The notes under the pieces: model-generated
The model's input: the letters and a program-made list of their open reading frames with translations, nothing else
What the model was told of the DNA's origin: nothing
Database searches by the model: none
Shown: piece by piece, positions 7,833 through 16,648 of the stretch
Layout of the letters: each line of letters begins with the position of its first letter
Position numbering within the stretch: the stretch's first letter is position 1
Position numbers and translations under genes: made by a program
NCBI RefSeq assembly: GCF_011440375.1
Contig: NZ_JAAOIR010000001.1
Coordinates: 310,001-374,000, forward strand
Origin: Halorubellus sp. JP-L1
GTDB taxonomy: Archaea > Halobacteriota > Halobacteria > Halobacteriales > Natrialbaceae
Direction: 5' to 3'
Length of the DNA stretch: 64,000 nt

Positions 7833-9679
7833 GGATACGGAAGACCCTGCGCATCGCGCGCTGGGAGGTCACGAGGAGCGCGGGGACCCTCGACCGGACG
7901 ACGATCGCGTTTGCGGTCGTCCTGCTCGCACTCGGTGCCGTCGCTGGGCCGGCGGTCGTGTCGGACGCGAGCCTCGACTCGGGCATCTACCGCGTCGGCG
8001 TGGACGAGTCCAGCCCCTACTACGACGTCGTCCGGCAGCACGAGCGCCTCGTCGCGGGGTCGCCGAACGCGGAACTCGGCGAGGAGGTGTCCGTCGTCGT
8101 CCGCAACGGCCAGTTCCGGCGAGCGGACACGCGGAAGGGGGCGGCGGCGTACGACGAGTTGCGGAGCGCCATCCGGACGTACAACGACCGGCGGATGGCC
8201 GAGCAGGTCCGGCGCGGCGATGCCAGCGAGTCGGCGGCGTTCCCCGTGACCGTTTCGCTCCAGTACGTCGAGCGCGTCGTCCAGCAGTTCCCGGGCGTCG
8301 ACGGCGGTGGGGACGACGGAAGCGACGATAGTGGCGGGGATACCGGAAGCGACGATAGTGGCGGGGATACCGGAAGCGACGATAGTGGCGGGGATACTGA
8401 CAGCGGCGGTGCCGGCGGTGGCGTCGGTGGCGGCGTCAGCGGCGACGGGAAGGTCCGCGCGCCGAGCGTCGGCACGGGTGGTGGCGGCAGCGACCAGTCG
8501 GGCGCGCCCGGCGACATCGCACCACCGTTCCCGTTCCAGTCGCTCGTGCTCGCGTTCCTGTTCATCGTCCCGATGAACTTCGTCGTCCAGGCGTACGGGA
8601 GTACGATCGTCGACGAGCGCGTGAACCGCCGCGGGGAACTGCTGCTCGTCGCACCGGTCACGCGCGGCGACATCATAGCCGGGAAGACGCTCCCGTACTT
8701 CGCAGGTCTGCTCGCGGTCTGTGGGGCCATTGCGGTCGTCGTCGGTGGCGACCCGTACTCGCTCGCCGCCGTCCCGCCGATCCTCGCCGCGGTCACCCCG
8801 ATCGCGCTCCTGTTCCTCGCGGCGACGTTCGTCGGCGGGATGTTCGCGCGGTCGTTCAAGGAACTCACGTTCGTCACAATCGCCGTCTCCGTGTTCCTCA
8901 CCGCGTACGTGTTCGTGCCCGCGATCTTCTCGGACGTCACGCCGATCGCGCTCATCAGTCCGCTCACGCTCGTCGTCCGACACCTCCGGGACGTCGGCTA
9001 CACCGCGGTCGAGTACCTCTACTCGACGGGGCCGTTCTACCTCGCGTCGCTCGCGCTGTTCGCGGTCAGCGCAAGCGTCTACCGCGAGGAGGACATGTTC
9101 ACGCAGAAGCGCCTCGCCGCGAAGGCGCTCGACGCCGTCGCGACGTTCGTACACTCGAAGCGGAGCGTCGCGCTCGTGACGATGGCGACCCTCCCGTTCG
9201 TGTTCGTCGCAGAACTCCTCTTCATCGCCGTCGTCTTCCCTATCCCGGCCGCGTTCGCGCTCCCGATGCTCCTCGCGTCGATCGCGGTCGTCGAGGAACT
9301 CGCGAAGAGCGTCGCGGGCTACGCCGGGTTCACGCACGGGCGGTTCGCGGACACGAACCTGGCGGCTGTCGGCGTCGGCGTCGCGAGCGGACTCGGGTTC
9401 TTCCTCGCGGAGAAGGCGACGCTCGTCGTCCAGCTCGTGGGCATGGGGAACGTCGAGTACGGCCGCGTCGCGTTCACGACCGTTCCGATGGACGCGTCGC
9501 CGCTCGTCGTCGTCGCACTCCTCTTCCTCCCGCTGGGACTGCACGTCCTCACCGCCACCATCTCCGCGCTCGGCGCGCGACGCGGCCGGACCGCGTACGC
9601 GCTCGCGTTCGCCCTCGCGGTCCTCGTCCACCTCGCGTACAACGCCGTCGTCATCGGGATCCAGTCGGGGGTGGCTTGA
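7829..9679 (+). CDS. ABC-2 permease fused to a PrsW-like intramembrane protease domain
   Basis: 616 residues, GTG start overlapping the ATPase stop. Residues 1-~430 are an ABC-2 permease: first membrane segment near 27-50, a long extracytoplasmic region, then segments from ~235 (FQSLVLAFLFIVPMNFVVQAYGSTIVDERVNRRGE, the ABC-2 hallmark). The extracytoplasmic part contains three 9-residue repeats and a Gly-rich stretch (164-~220). Residues ~445-616 add a further membrane domain with EELAK (Glu489-Glu490, EExxK), FFLAE (Phe524 to Glu528, FxxxE), His572 and HLAYN (601-605). These are the motif classes of PrsW/CPBP-type intramembrane proteases. The fusion is seen directly; proteolytic activity is inferred. 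It is longer than ordinary ABC-2 permeases (350-450 residues). Confidence 0.8.
   Translation: MRIRKTLRIARWEVTRSAGTLDRTTIAFAVVLLALGAVAGPAVVSDASLDSGIYRVGVDESSPYYDVVRQHERLVAGSPNAELGEEVSVVVRNGQFRRADTRKGAAAYDELRSAIRTYNDRRMAEQVRRGDASESAAFPVTVSLQYVERVVQQFPGVDGGGDDGSDDSGGDTGSDDSGGDTGSDDSGGDTDSGGAGGGVGGGVSGDGKVRAPSVGTGGGGSDQSGAPGDIAPPFPFQSLVLAFLFIVPMNFVVQAYGSTIVDERVNRRGELLLVAPVTRGDIIAGKTLPYFAGLLAVCGAIAVVVGGDPYSLAAVPPILAAVTPIALLFLAATFVGGMFARSFKELTFVTIAVSVFLTAYVFVPAIFSDVTPIALISPLTLVVRHLRDVGYTAVEYLYSTGPFYLASLALFAVSASVYREEDMFTQKRLAAKALDAVATFVHSKRSVALVTMATLPFVFVAELLFIAVVFPIPAAFALPMLLASIAVVEELAKSVAGYAGFTHGRFADTNLAAVGVGVASGLGFFLAEKATLVVQLVGMGNVEYGRVAFTTVPMDASPLVVVALLFLPLGLHVLTATISALGARRGRTAYALAFALAVLVHLAYNAVVIGIQSGVA
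8318..8398 (+). repeat. 27-bp tandem repeat, three copies, inside the ABC permease gene
   Basis: Three consecutive 27-bp units (8318-8344, 8345-8371, 8372-8398) are identical except for the last base of the third. In the gene's frame each encodes GSDDSGGDT, giving a flexible acidic linker in the extracytoplasmic region. The unit length is a multiple of three, so copy number can change without breaking the gene. Confidence 0.95.
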
Positions 9680-9680
9680 G

Positions 9681-10763
9681 ATGCGCGACGGATCGAACGG
9701 CGACTCCGGCTCGGGTCGCGCACGACTCGCGATCGCGAAGCGCGAGCTCGCGGCGTTGCGCTCGGAGAAGACGATCGTCCTCGCCCTGCTCATCCAGCTG
9801 TTCGTCGCGTCGTTCTCGTCGTTCCTCGTCGTCGGCCTCGTCTCCCTGTACGACCCCGGCGCCGGCCAGGACTACCAGCTCGGCGTCGGCGTGACGGGTG
9901 AGGGCAGCGACGAGGTGGCGGCGGTACTCGGCGAGAACGAGGGCGTCGCCGTCCAACGCTACGTGGACGCGGCCACGGCTCAGGACGCGTTCCAGGACGG
10001 CGAGGTGGACGCCGTGCTGGTGACGAACGAGACCGTCAACGGGACGATCGGGGTGCGTGCTGTCGTTCCCGAGGAGAACGTGCGGACGACGATCGCGGTG
10101 GTGCAGATACGCGAGGCGATGGACGAACTCGAGCATCGACTGCGGCTCGAGCACCGCGACGAGCTGGCCCAGCCGCCGCTGCACGTGCCCGTGAAGTCCC
10201 CGGGGAGTCCGTACTACGGGTTCACGTACACCGTGCTCGTGCCGCTCCTCGTGTTCCTCCCGGTGTTCATCAGTGGCTCGATCGCGGTGGACTCGCTCAC
10301 CGAGGAGTCCCAGCGCGGCACGCTCGAACTACTGCGGGTCGCGCCGGTGTCGATCGGCGACATCGTCGACGCGAAGCTGTTCGCGACCGCGGTCCTCGCG
10401 CCCCTGCAGGCGCTCGCGTGGCTGGCGTTGCTCGGCGTGAACGGGACGCCCGTGTCGAACGTCCCCGTGCTCGTCGTGCTCGTCGCCGGCCTGTCCCTGG
10501 CGGTGGTGTCCGTCGGCGTCGGCATCGCGCTCTGGTCGTCGGACCGCCGGCAGGCGCAGTTCCTGTACTCGACGGGCATCATCGGCGCGGCGACGTTCGG
10601 CGGGGTCCTCCCGGAGCATCCGGCGAACACGGTCGCGCGGCTCGCCATCGGGACGACGAGCGCGACGACGTTCGCGCTCGCGGCCGCCTACGGGATCCTG
10701 GGACTGCTCGCGTACGCCGCAGTCCGCGGGTTCGTCGCGCGACTCGACCCGGAGACGCTGTAG
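9681..10763 (+). CDS. ABC-2 type exporter, second permease subunit
   Basis: 360 residues, beginning one base after the previous stop. The N-terminal part has one membrane segment (~32-52, KTIVLALLIQLFVASFSSFLVVG) followed by a large extracytoplasmic domain (~55-180) with N-glycosylation sequons (NETVNGT). Five or six membrane segments follow from ~185, including FISGSIAVDSLTEESQRGTLELLRVAPV, the conserved ABC-2 cytoplasmic loop. With the ATPase and the PrsW-fused permease it forms a complete heterodimeric exporter. The substrate is unknown. The operon of three genes is tightly packed and probably transcribed from the promoter before 6906. Confidence 0.88.
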   Translation: MRDGSNGDSGSGRARLAIAKRELAALRSEKTIVLALLIQLFVASFSSFLVVGLVSLYDPGAGQDYQLGVGVTGEGSDEVAAVLGENEGVAVQRYVDAATAQDAFQDGEVDAVLVTNETVNGTIGVRAVVPEENVRTTIAVVQIREAMDELEHRLRLEHRDELAQPPLHVPVKSPGSPYYGFTYTVLVPLLVFLPVFISGSIAVDSLTEESQRGTLELLRVAPVSIGDIVDAKLFATAVLAPLQALAWLALLGVNGTPVSNVPVLVVLVAGLSLAVVSVGVGIALWSSDRRQAQFLYSTGIIGAATFGGVLPEHPANTVARLAIGTTSATTFALAAAYGILGLLAYAAVRGFVARLDPETL

Positions 10764-10781
10764 TCGGCAGCGACGCCGTCG

Positions 10782-11297
10782 TCAGAGCGCGTCGGTGATC
10801 ACTTCCATCGCCTTCGGGACGACGAACAGGAGGAGAACGAGGGGGACGCCACCCAGGAGCGCGCCGAACAGCGCGATGGTGGCGACGTTCTCGAGCGGAT
10901 TCGAGGAGGACTCGTCGTCGTCGCCGTACTCGACGACGTCGACGACGAGTTCGCGCGTGACGGTCTCGCCGGACTCGTCCGTGACGACGACGGCGACGGT
11001 CGCGTTCCCGCCGTCGTCGAAGACGTGCTGGACGGTCGTCCCCGCCTTCTTCTCGGATCCCTCGAACGTCCACTCGGCGGTGACGTTCCCGTCCGCGCCG
11101 GTGACGTCCACGGAGAAGTTCATGGTGACGTTCGACGCGACAGTCTGGGGCGTCTGCACGGTGACGCTGAAGTTCTCGTCGGTAGCTCCCGTCGACTCGG
11201 TCGCGGCGGCGTTCGTCGGGGACGCGCTCGCTGCGACGCCGGCCGTCGCGAGCGCAACGACGGCCAGGAGGGCGAGAGCGGCCAGCGGTCGGCGCAT
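10782..11297 (-). CDS. Secreted, membrane-anchored protein with a PKD-like domain
   Basis: 171 residues. A Sec-type signal peptide (MRRPLAALALLAVVALATAG, cleavage probably around AAS-ASP) is followed by a single Ig/PKD-like beta domain (~40-125), recognisable by VTAEWTFEGSEKKAGTTVQHVFDDGGNA and the VVVTDESGE strand. It has several N-glycosylation sequons (ENFS, NVTM, NVTA, NATV). A short acidic linker precedes a C-terminal membrane helix (~143-165). This is a type I surface protein with a single adhesive or structural domain. It is convergent with the ABC operon. Ligand and role are unknown. Confidence 0.75.
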   Translation of the reverse strand: MRRPLAALALLAVVALATAGVAASASPTNAAATESTGATDENFSVTVQTPQTVASNVTMNFSVDVTGADGNVTAEWTFEGSEKKAGTTVQHVFDDGGNATVAVVVTDESGETVTRELVVDVVEYGDDDESSSNPLENVATIALFGALLGGVPLVLLLFVVPKAMEVITDAL

Positions 11298-11444
11298 GTG
11301 CTCGAATCCGACGACCGTTCACTTCTACCTGTCGACACGAACCGTGCGCGGATTCAGCGTCGTCTTCGCTGGGACCGACCGCGACGCGTGCGTTCGCTCG
11401 CCGCGGGGCGTAGGCCTTTGTGGCCGGCCGTCGTTCCGGCCAGC

Positions 11445-12422
11445 ATGGAGTACACGACACTCGGCGGGACCGGCGTCGAAGTCTCGCGGATCTGCCTGGG
11501 CTGCATGAGTTTCGGGTCGAGCGACTGGCGGCCGTGGGTGCTCGAACCCGAGGAGGGCAGGGAGCTCGTCGAGCGCGCGCTCGACCTCGGCATCAACTTC
11601 TTCGACACCGCGAACATGTACTCGGGCGGCGAGTCCGAGCGCGTGCTCGGGGAGGTACTCGAGGGGCAGCGCGACGAAGCGGTCGTCGCGACGAAGTGCT
11701 ACTTCCAGATGGACGAGGACGACCCGAACAGCGGCGGACTCTCCCGGAAGGCGATCGAGCAGGAACTCGAGAACTCCCTGGACAGACTGGGGATGGATAC
11801 CATCGACCTCTACCAGATCCACCGCTGGGACGACGACACGCCGATCGAGGAGACGCTGCGCGCGCTCGACGACGCTGTCCGCCGCGGGCAGGTCCGTTCT
11901 ATCGGCGCGTCCTCGATGTGGGCGCACCAGTTCGCGGAGGCCTTGCACGCGAGCGACCGGCTGGGACTCGAGCGGTTCGCGACGATGCAGGATCACTACA
12001 ACCTCGCGTACCGCGAGGAGGAGCGCGAGATGCACCCGCTCTGCGAGCGGGAAGACGTCGGCGTGCTGCCGTGGAGTCCGCTCGCTCGCGGCTGGCTCGC
12101 CCGACCGCACGACGAGTTCGAGACGACGACCCGCGGCGAGAACGAGGAGTTCGTCCCACAGCACCCATACGACGAGGGCGGTGGCGTCGAGGTGAACGAG
12201 CGCGTGCAGGAGCTCGCCGCCGACCACGGCGTGAAGATGGCTCAGATCGCGCTCGCGTGGCTGTTCGAGCGGGACGCCGTGGACGCGCCGATCGTCGGGA
12301 CGACGAGCGTCGAGCACCTCGAGGACGCCGTGGAGGCGCTCGAGTCCGTCGACCTCTCCGCGAGCGACGTCGCGTACCTCGAGGAGCCCTACGAGCCGGT
12401 TCGCGTCTCCGGCCACGACTAA
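11445..12422 (+). CDS. Aldo/keto reductase
   Basis: 325 residues from MEYTTLGGTGVEVSR. The catalytic tetrad is visible: Asp54 and Tyr59 in FFDTANMYSGG, Lys84 in VATKCY and His126 in YQIHRWD. LGLERFATMQDHYNLAYREEEREM and ALAWLFERDAVDAPIVGTTS are the later conserved blocks of AKR family members with NADPH binding. It probably reduces aldehydes or ketones in the cytoplasm; the natural substrate is not determinable. It is a single-gene unit; a macro-domain gene lies convergently downstream. Confidence 0.9.
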   Translation: MEYTTLGGTGVEVSRICLGCMSFGSSDWRPWVLEPEEGRELVERALDLGINFFDTANMYSGGESERVLGEVLEGQRDEAVVATKCYFQMDEDDPNSGGLSRKAIEQELENSLDRLGMDTIDLYQIHRWDDDTPIEETLRALDDAVRRGQVRSIGASSMWAHQFAEALHASDRLGLERFATMQDHYNLAYREEEREMHPLCEREDVGVLPWSPLARGWLARPHDEFETTTRGENEEFVPQHPYDEGGGVEVNERVQELAADHGVKMAQIALAWLFERDAVDAPIVGTTSVEHLEDAVEALESVDLSASDVAYLEEPYEPVRVSGHD

Positions 12423-12452
12423 CTGATTCGTCGACGTCGGTGGCGTTTTCTC

Positions 12453-12965
12453 TCAGCCGTCGCCGCGCGTCGCGTCGACGACCTCGCGGATCGTCTCGTA
12501 CTCGTCGGTGCTGTACGCGACGAACCGGACGTCCTCCAGCGAGCCGGGCTCGAACGCGCGTAGCTCCTCGGCGACGATTCGCGCACCGTCCTCGAGGTCG
12601 AATCCCGCGACGCCGCAACCGAGTGCCGGTATCACGAGCGACTCGCAGCCGCGGTCGTCGGCGGCGGCGAGCGCGTTCCGGGTGGCCGACCGGATGCTCT
12701 CGGCGGTCGCCCGGCCGTCGCCGTAGTGCGGCATCGCGGCGGCGTGCACGACGACGTCCGCGTCGAGCGCGTACGCGTCCGTGACCGCGGCCGAGCCGAG
12801 GTCGACGGGGCCGCGTTCGCGTGCGCCCGCGTCGAGTTCGGTGCCGCCGGCGCGTCTGAGCGCGCCCGCGACGCCGCTTCCCATCCGGAGACTCGTACCC
12901 GCGGCGTTGACGAGTGCGTCCGCCGACTGTTCGGCGATGTCACCCTGGACGACGCTGAACTCCAT
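12453..12965 (-). CDS. Macro-domain protein (ADP-ribose binding / deacetylase-like)
   Basis: 170 residues covering one macro domain. FSVVQGDIAEQSADALVNAAGTSLRMGSGVAGAL is the first signature (GDI-x-NAA with the Asn of the binding pocket), and VIPALGCGVAGFDLEDGA is the phosphate-loop signature. Such proteins bind ADP-ribose or hydrolyse O-acetyl-ADP-ribose or ADP-ribosyl-ester bonds. No NUDIX or sirtuin gene lies nearby. It is monocistronic and convergent with the aldo/keto reductase. Confidence 0.88.
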   Translation of the reverse strand: MEFSVVQGDIAEQSADALVNAAGTSLRMGSGVAGALRRAGGTELDAGARERGPVDLGSAAVTDAYALDADVVVHAAAMPHYGDGRATAESIRSATRNALAAADDRGCESLVIPALGCGVAGFDLEDGARIVAEELRAFEPGSLEDVRFVAYSTDEYETIREVVDATRGDG

Positions 12966-13176
12966 GGATGCGCTTTAGTCGCTGCGCGTGTTAGTCCTTA
13001 GCACTGCGTTTCGGTTCCGTCGGTACTCGCCGGACGCCGACGGGGAACCCAGACGTCTCGACCCGGCATGTGTCGTACAGTGACGAGAGAGCGACTGGGA
13101 TAGCGTTCACTACCGCCAAGGTACATTTCTTCACCTGTGAGTAAATCTTTTTGCCCTGGGGGTGCTGGGTATTCGC

Positions 13177-14610
13177 ATGGGAACCACCGCTGCACAGCGC
13201 CGAGACCGCATCTACGTGGCCGGCGAGTGGCTCGACGGCGACGACACCCTGTCCGTCACCGACCTCGCCGACGGCGGCACGTTCGCCGAGGTCACCGCCG
13301 CCAGCCCCGAGCAGGCCCGCGACGCGCTCGCGGCCGCCGAAGAGGCCAAGGCCGCGATGCGCGAGACCACCATCGTCGAACGCGCCGAGTGGATGCACGA
13401 GATAGCGGACGGCCTCGAGGCCCGCGAGGAGGAACTCGCCGAGGTCATCGTGCGCGAAGCCGGGAAGCCGATCTCGAGCGCGCGCGGCGAGGTCGACTCC
13501 GCCGCCACGCGATTCCGTCGCGCCGCCGGCGAGATCCGCCACATGAACGGCGAGTACCGCGAGGGCACCACGAGCGGCCACGAGGGCTGGGAGGCCATCG
13601 TCAAGCACGAACCCATCGGTGCCGTCCTCTGCATCACGCCGTACAACTACCCGCTCGCGACGACCGCGCTCCAGGTCGCGCCCGCGCTCGCCGCCGGGAA
13701 CGCCGTCGTCCTGAAACCCGCGAGCAAGACCCCGATCGCCGCGGCCATCCTCGCGGAAGTGATCAGCGAGGTCGACCTCCCCCACGACGGCGCGTTCAAC
13801 TACGTCGCCGGGACCGCGAGCGACGTCGGCGACGTCCTCTCGGGCGACGACCGCGTCAACGCCATCGCGATGACCGGCTCCTCGGGCGCCGGCAAGCACG
13901 TCGCCAAGGAGTCCGGGATGGTGAACCTCCACATGGAACTCGGCGGGAACGCGCCCGAGGTCGTCTTCCCGGACGCGGACCTCGACGCGGCCGCGGCCGC
14001 CGCGACGAAGGGCTCGCTCAAGTACGCCGGGCAGCGCTGTTCCGCGGTGTCGCGCGTGCTCGCCCACGAGGACGTCCACGACGAGGTCGTCGCGAAGATC
14101 GACTCGCAGATGGACGACTGGCAGATCGGCGACCTCTTCGATCCGGACACCGCGCTCGGACCGCTCATCAGCGAGGACCAGGCCGAGTGGGTGCAGGAAC
14201 TCGTCGACGACGCCGTCGAGAAGGGGGCGACGCTCGTCCGCGGCGGCAGTCACGACGGGAACTTCTTCGAGCCGACGCTGCTCGCGGACGTCCCGCACGA
14301 CGCGCGCGTCGTCCACGAGGAGCAGTTCGGACCGGTCGCCGCCGTCACCACGTTCGAGAGTGAGGCCGACGCGCTCGAGGTCGCGAACGGCGGTGACCTC
14401 GCGCTCGACGCGGCCGTCTTCACCGCCGACCACGACCGCGCGATGCGGGTCGCGAACGCCATCGACGCCGGCGGCGTCCGCATCAACGGCGCCCCCAGTC
14501 ACGGCCTCGGCGACATCCCCTTCGGCGGGAACAAGGACTCCGGCATCGGGCGCGAAGGCATCGACGCCAGCATCCACGCGTTCGTCCGCAAGAAGAGCAT
14601 CATCCTCTGA
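13177..14610 (+). CDS. NAD(P)-dependent aldehyde dehydrogenase (GapN / lactaldehyde dehydrogenase type)
   Basis: 477 residues, ATG 13177 (an extended start 15 nt upstream adds MLGIR but is less likely). The ALDH fold is complete: VLCITPYNYPLATTALQVAPALAAGN, KPASKTP, the NAD(P) loop MTGSSGAGKHVAKES, catalytic Glu254 in MELGGNAPE and catalytic Cys288 in GQRCSAV. The ending GLGDIPFGGNKDSGIGREG is the pattern of archaeal lactaldehyde dehydrogenase and non-phosphorylating glyceraldehyde-3-phosphate dehydrogenase. The exact substrate (glyceraldehyde-3-P, lactaldehyde or a semialdehyde) cannot be settled here. The AAATCTTTTTG stretch just upstream could be its promoter element. Confidence 0.88.
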   Translation: MGTTAAQRRDRIYVAGEWLDGDDTLSVTDLADGGTFAEVTAASPEQARDALAAAEEAKAAMRETTIVERAEWMHEIADGLEAREEELAEVIVREAGKPISSARGEVDSAATRFRRAAGEIRHMNGEYREGTTSGHEGWEAIVKHEPIGAVLCITPYNYPLATTALQVAPALAAGNAVVLKPASKTPIAAAILAEVISEVDLPHDGAFNYVAGTASDVGDVLSGDDRVNAIAMTGSSGAGKHVAKESGMVNLHMELGGNAPEVVFPDADLDAAAAAATKGSLKYAGQRCSAVSRVLAHEDVHDEVVAKIDSQMDDWQIGDLFDPDTALGPLISEDQAEWVQELVDDAVEKGATLVRGGSHDGNFFEPTLLADVPHDARVVHEEQFGPVAAVTTFESEADALEVANGGDLALDAAVFTADHDRAMRVANAIDAGGVRINGAPSHGLGDIPFGGNKDSGIGREGIDASIHAFVRKKSIIL

Positions 14611-14755
14611 GCCGGGAGCTTTCGAGCGACCCGTTCTCGCAGTTCGGTCTCAGATTCGCGCGCGGCGAGCGCTGCGAGCGGCCTCTAGCACCGCGACCGT
14701 CGTCGGCGTCGCTGGAACCGGGAGAGCCTTTGCCCGCCAGTCGTACGTGCGAACG

Positions 14756-15184
14756 ATGACCGGACTCGCTCGCGTACTGGATGCGGAGTCGGTGCCGTTG
14801 CCCGCGGTCGGCGGGCTCGCGGCCGTGGACGTCCTCGCGATCCTCGTCCTCGTCCTCGTCGGCGAGATCCGCCACGGCGTCGACGTCGTCGGGAACCCCG
14901 GACAGGTGCTCGCGACCGCCGCACCGTTCCTGCTCGGGTGGGTCCTCGTCGCGACGCTCGTCGGCGCGTACGGCGACCGCGCGTTCGCCGGCGGCGTCGA
15001 CACACTGAAACTGACCGCTGGCGCGTGGATCGGTGGCGCAGGCGTCGGGTTGACCCTCAGAGGCACCGAGTACCTCGCCGGGAACGCACCGCTCTCGTTC
15101 GCGCTCGTCATGACGGGATTCGGACTCCTCGCGCTCTGTAGCGTTCGACTCCTCGCGGTCACTCGCCTCGGCGCGCGAGCGTGA
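14756..15184 (+). CDS. DUF3054-family membrane protein
   Basis: 142 residues with four membrane segments (about 20-42, 50-70, 82-98 and 108-132). LAAVDVLAILVLVLVGEIRHGVD is close to the beginning of DUF3054 proteins, small four-helix membrane proteins common in haloarchaea and actinobacteria; function is unknown. The last ~20 bases belong to a direct repeat shared with the 3' end of the convergent MFS gene (see 15166-15237). The gene lies alone between the aldehyde dehydrogenase and the MFS gene. Confidence 0.7.
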   Translation: MTGLARVLDAESVPLPAVGGLAAVDVLAILVLVLVGEIRHGVDVVGNPGQVLATAAPFLLGWVLVATLVGAYGDRAFAGGVDTLKLTAGAWIGGAGVGLTLRGTEYLAGNAPLSFALVMTGFGLLALCSVRLLAVTRLGARA

Positions 15185-15237
15185 ACGCAGCGACCGCACG
15201 ATAGCAGTCAGCCTCCTCGGCGCGCGAGCGTGAACGC
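15166..15237. repeat. 23-bp direct repeat linking the 3' ends of two convergent genes
   Basis: CCTCGGCGCGCGAGCGTGAA plus CGC occurs at 15166-15188 and again at 15215-15237. The similarity continues for another 11 bp with two mismatches. On the minus strand both copies read AFTLARRG, the C-terminal end of the MFS transporter. The first copy therefore looks like a duplicated gene tail now forming the end of the DUF3054 gene. Confidence 0.9.
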
Positions 15238-16527
15238 CGCGACGGCACCAGCGAGCGCGACGGCGCCGAGGGTCGCGAACAGCGCCGCGGCGTTCGCGTA
15301 CTCGAGGATGCCGCCGGCGACGGCGCCACCGAGTGCGCCGACGCCGAACACGCCCAGGTACGTGTAGCCGTACGAGAGGCCGCGCGTCCCGGGCGGCGTG
15401 TGGTCGGCGACGGCGGCCTGGTAGAGCGGCTGCACGAAGAACAGCGCGACCCCCAGGAGGCCGCCGAGGACGAGGAACGGCCCGACGCCGAGGGCGACCG
15501 CCGGCAGGAAGAGGACGGCGAGCACGGCGAGTCCGAGGAACGCCGGTGCGAGCGCACGCTCCGGCCGGACGTGGTCGCTGACGCGACCGCCCGCGTACTG
15601 GCCGACGACGCCGACCGCGAGCAGACCCGCGTACGCGTACCGGTACGTCTCCAGCGAGAGGTCCCCGACGGCGATGGCGGCGAAGGCGTCGTACGTCGAC
15701 AGCACCTCCGGGAGGAACGTGAGGATGCCGCGATAGTAGAGGCCCGACGCGACGACGACGGGGAAGATGAGCGCGAACCCGCCGACGAACAGCTCGCGAG
15801 ACCCGACGCGGAAGTCCGCGAACGACTCGACGCTCGACGTCCGGTCCGCTCCCCCGCTATCGGTCGTCTCGGAGTCGATCTCCGCGCCGCCGTCGCTCGC
15901 GGTGGCCTCGTGGGATTGGCCGTCGCCGTCGCTGCCGACGGCTGCGCGTTCGTCGACGTCGATCCGGGTCGCGAGCGCGGCGACGACGAGGATGGGCGCG
16001 GCGAGTGCGAGGGCGACGGTCCGCCAGTCCGCGACGACGAGGGCGACGGCGACGACGAACGGCCCGAGTGCGATGCCGAGGTTCCCCGCGATACCGTGGT
16101 ACGCGAACGCGCGGCCGCGCTCGGTCGCCGCCCGCGAGAGCATCGACAGTCCCGCTGGGTGGTAGACGCTCGCGGCGACGCCCCAGCACGCCAGTGCCGC
16201 ACCGACCGCGAGCACCGAGGGTGCGGCGGCGAGGACGACGAACGAGGCGCTCATCCCGAACAGGGACGCGACGATGAGGCGCTTCGAGCCGACGCGGTCC
16301 GCGAGGACGCCGCCGGGGAGCGCGCCGACGCCGAACAGGCCGTAGCCGACGGTGACGAGCACGCCGGCGACCGCCGCGTCGAACGGGACTGCGGCGACGC
16401 CGAGGTCGAGGCGCTGGAACTCCGCGAGCCAGAGCGGGATGAACAGCGGGATCGCGAGCTCGAACGTGTGCACGCTCGCGTGCCCGACGGTCGCCAACCC
16501 GACGACGGCGCGGTCGTTCCGGTCCAC
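15208..16527 (-). CDS. Major facilitator superfamily transporter
   Basis: 439 residues from the GTG at 16527 (MDRNDRAVVGLATVGHA); a TTG nine codons upstream is a weaker alternative. Twelve membrane segments can be traced in two halves, separated by a Ser/Asp/Glu-rich cytoplasmic loop (roughly 190-230). The MFS motif between helices 2 and 3 is recognisable (PGGVLADRVGSKR), and a related one occurs in the second half (GRVSDHVRPE). The opening HASVHTFELAIPLFIPLWLAEF is like haloarchaeal MFS permeases of the fosmidomycin-resistance type. Substrate is unknown. Its 3' end is partly duplicated 49 bp further on. Confidence 0.85.
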   Translation of the reverse strand: MDRNDRAVVGLATVGHASVHTFELAIPLFIPLWLAEFQRLDLGVAAVPFDAAVAGVLVTVGYGLFGVGALPGGVLADRVGSKRLIVASLFGMSASFVVLAAAPSVLAVGAALACWGVAASVYHPAGLSMLSRAATERGRAFAYHGIAGNLGIALGPFVVAVALVVADWRTVALALAAPILVVAALATRIDVDERAAVGSDGDGQSHEATASDGGAEIDSETTDSGGADRTSSVESFADFRVGSRELFVGGFALIFPVVVASGLYYRGILTFLPEVLSTYDAFAAIAVGDLSLETYRYAYAGLLAVGVVGQYAGGRVSDHVRPERALAPAFLGLAVLAVLFLPAVALGVGPFLVLGGLLGVALFFVQPLYQAAVADHTPPGTRGLSYGYTYLGVFGVGALGGAVAGGILEYANAAALFATLGAVALAGAVAAFTLARRGG

Positions 16528-16648
16528 GCTTCCGCGAACGGCCGTGTCCGGCAAGAGCCCACCGGTCGGGGCGAACGCTCGCGTCGTCGACGCGAGCGTC
16601 CCGTCACGTACCCCCTCCTTTTTGCGAATCCGCTTCGAGGTGTCGAAC

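Noticed and set aside
7637-9793. A 718-codon minus-strand frame rich in Arg/Glu/Asp
   Set aside because: It is the mirror of the ABC ATPase/permease genes; composition is a codon artefact and there is no recognisable domain.
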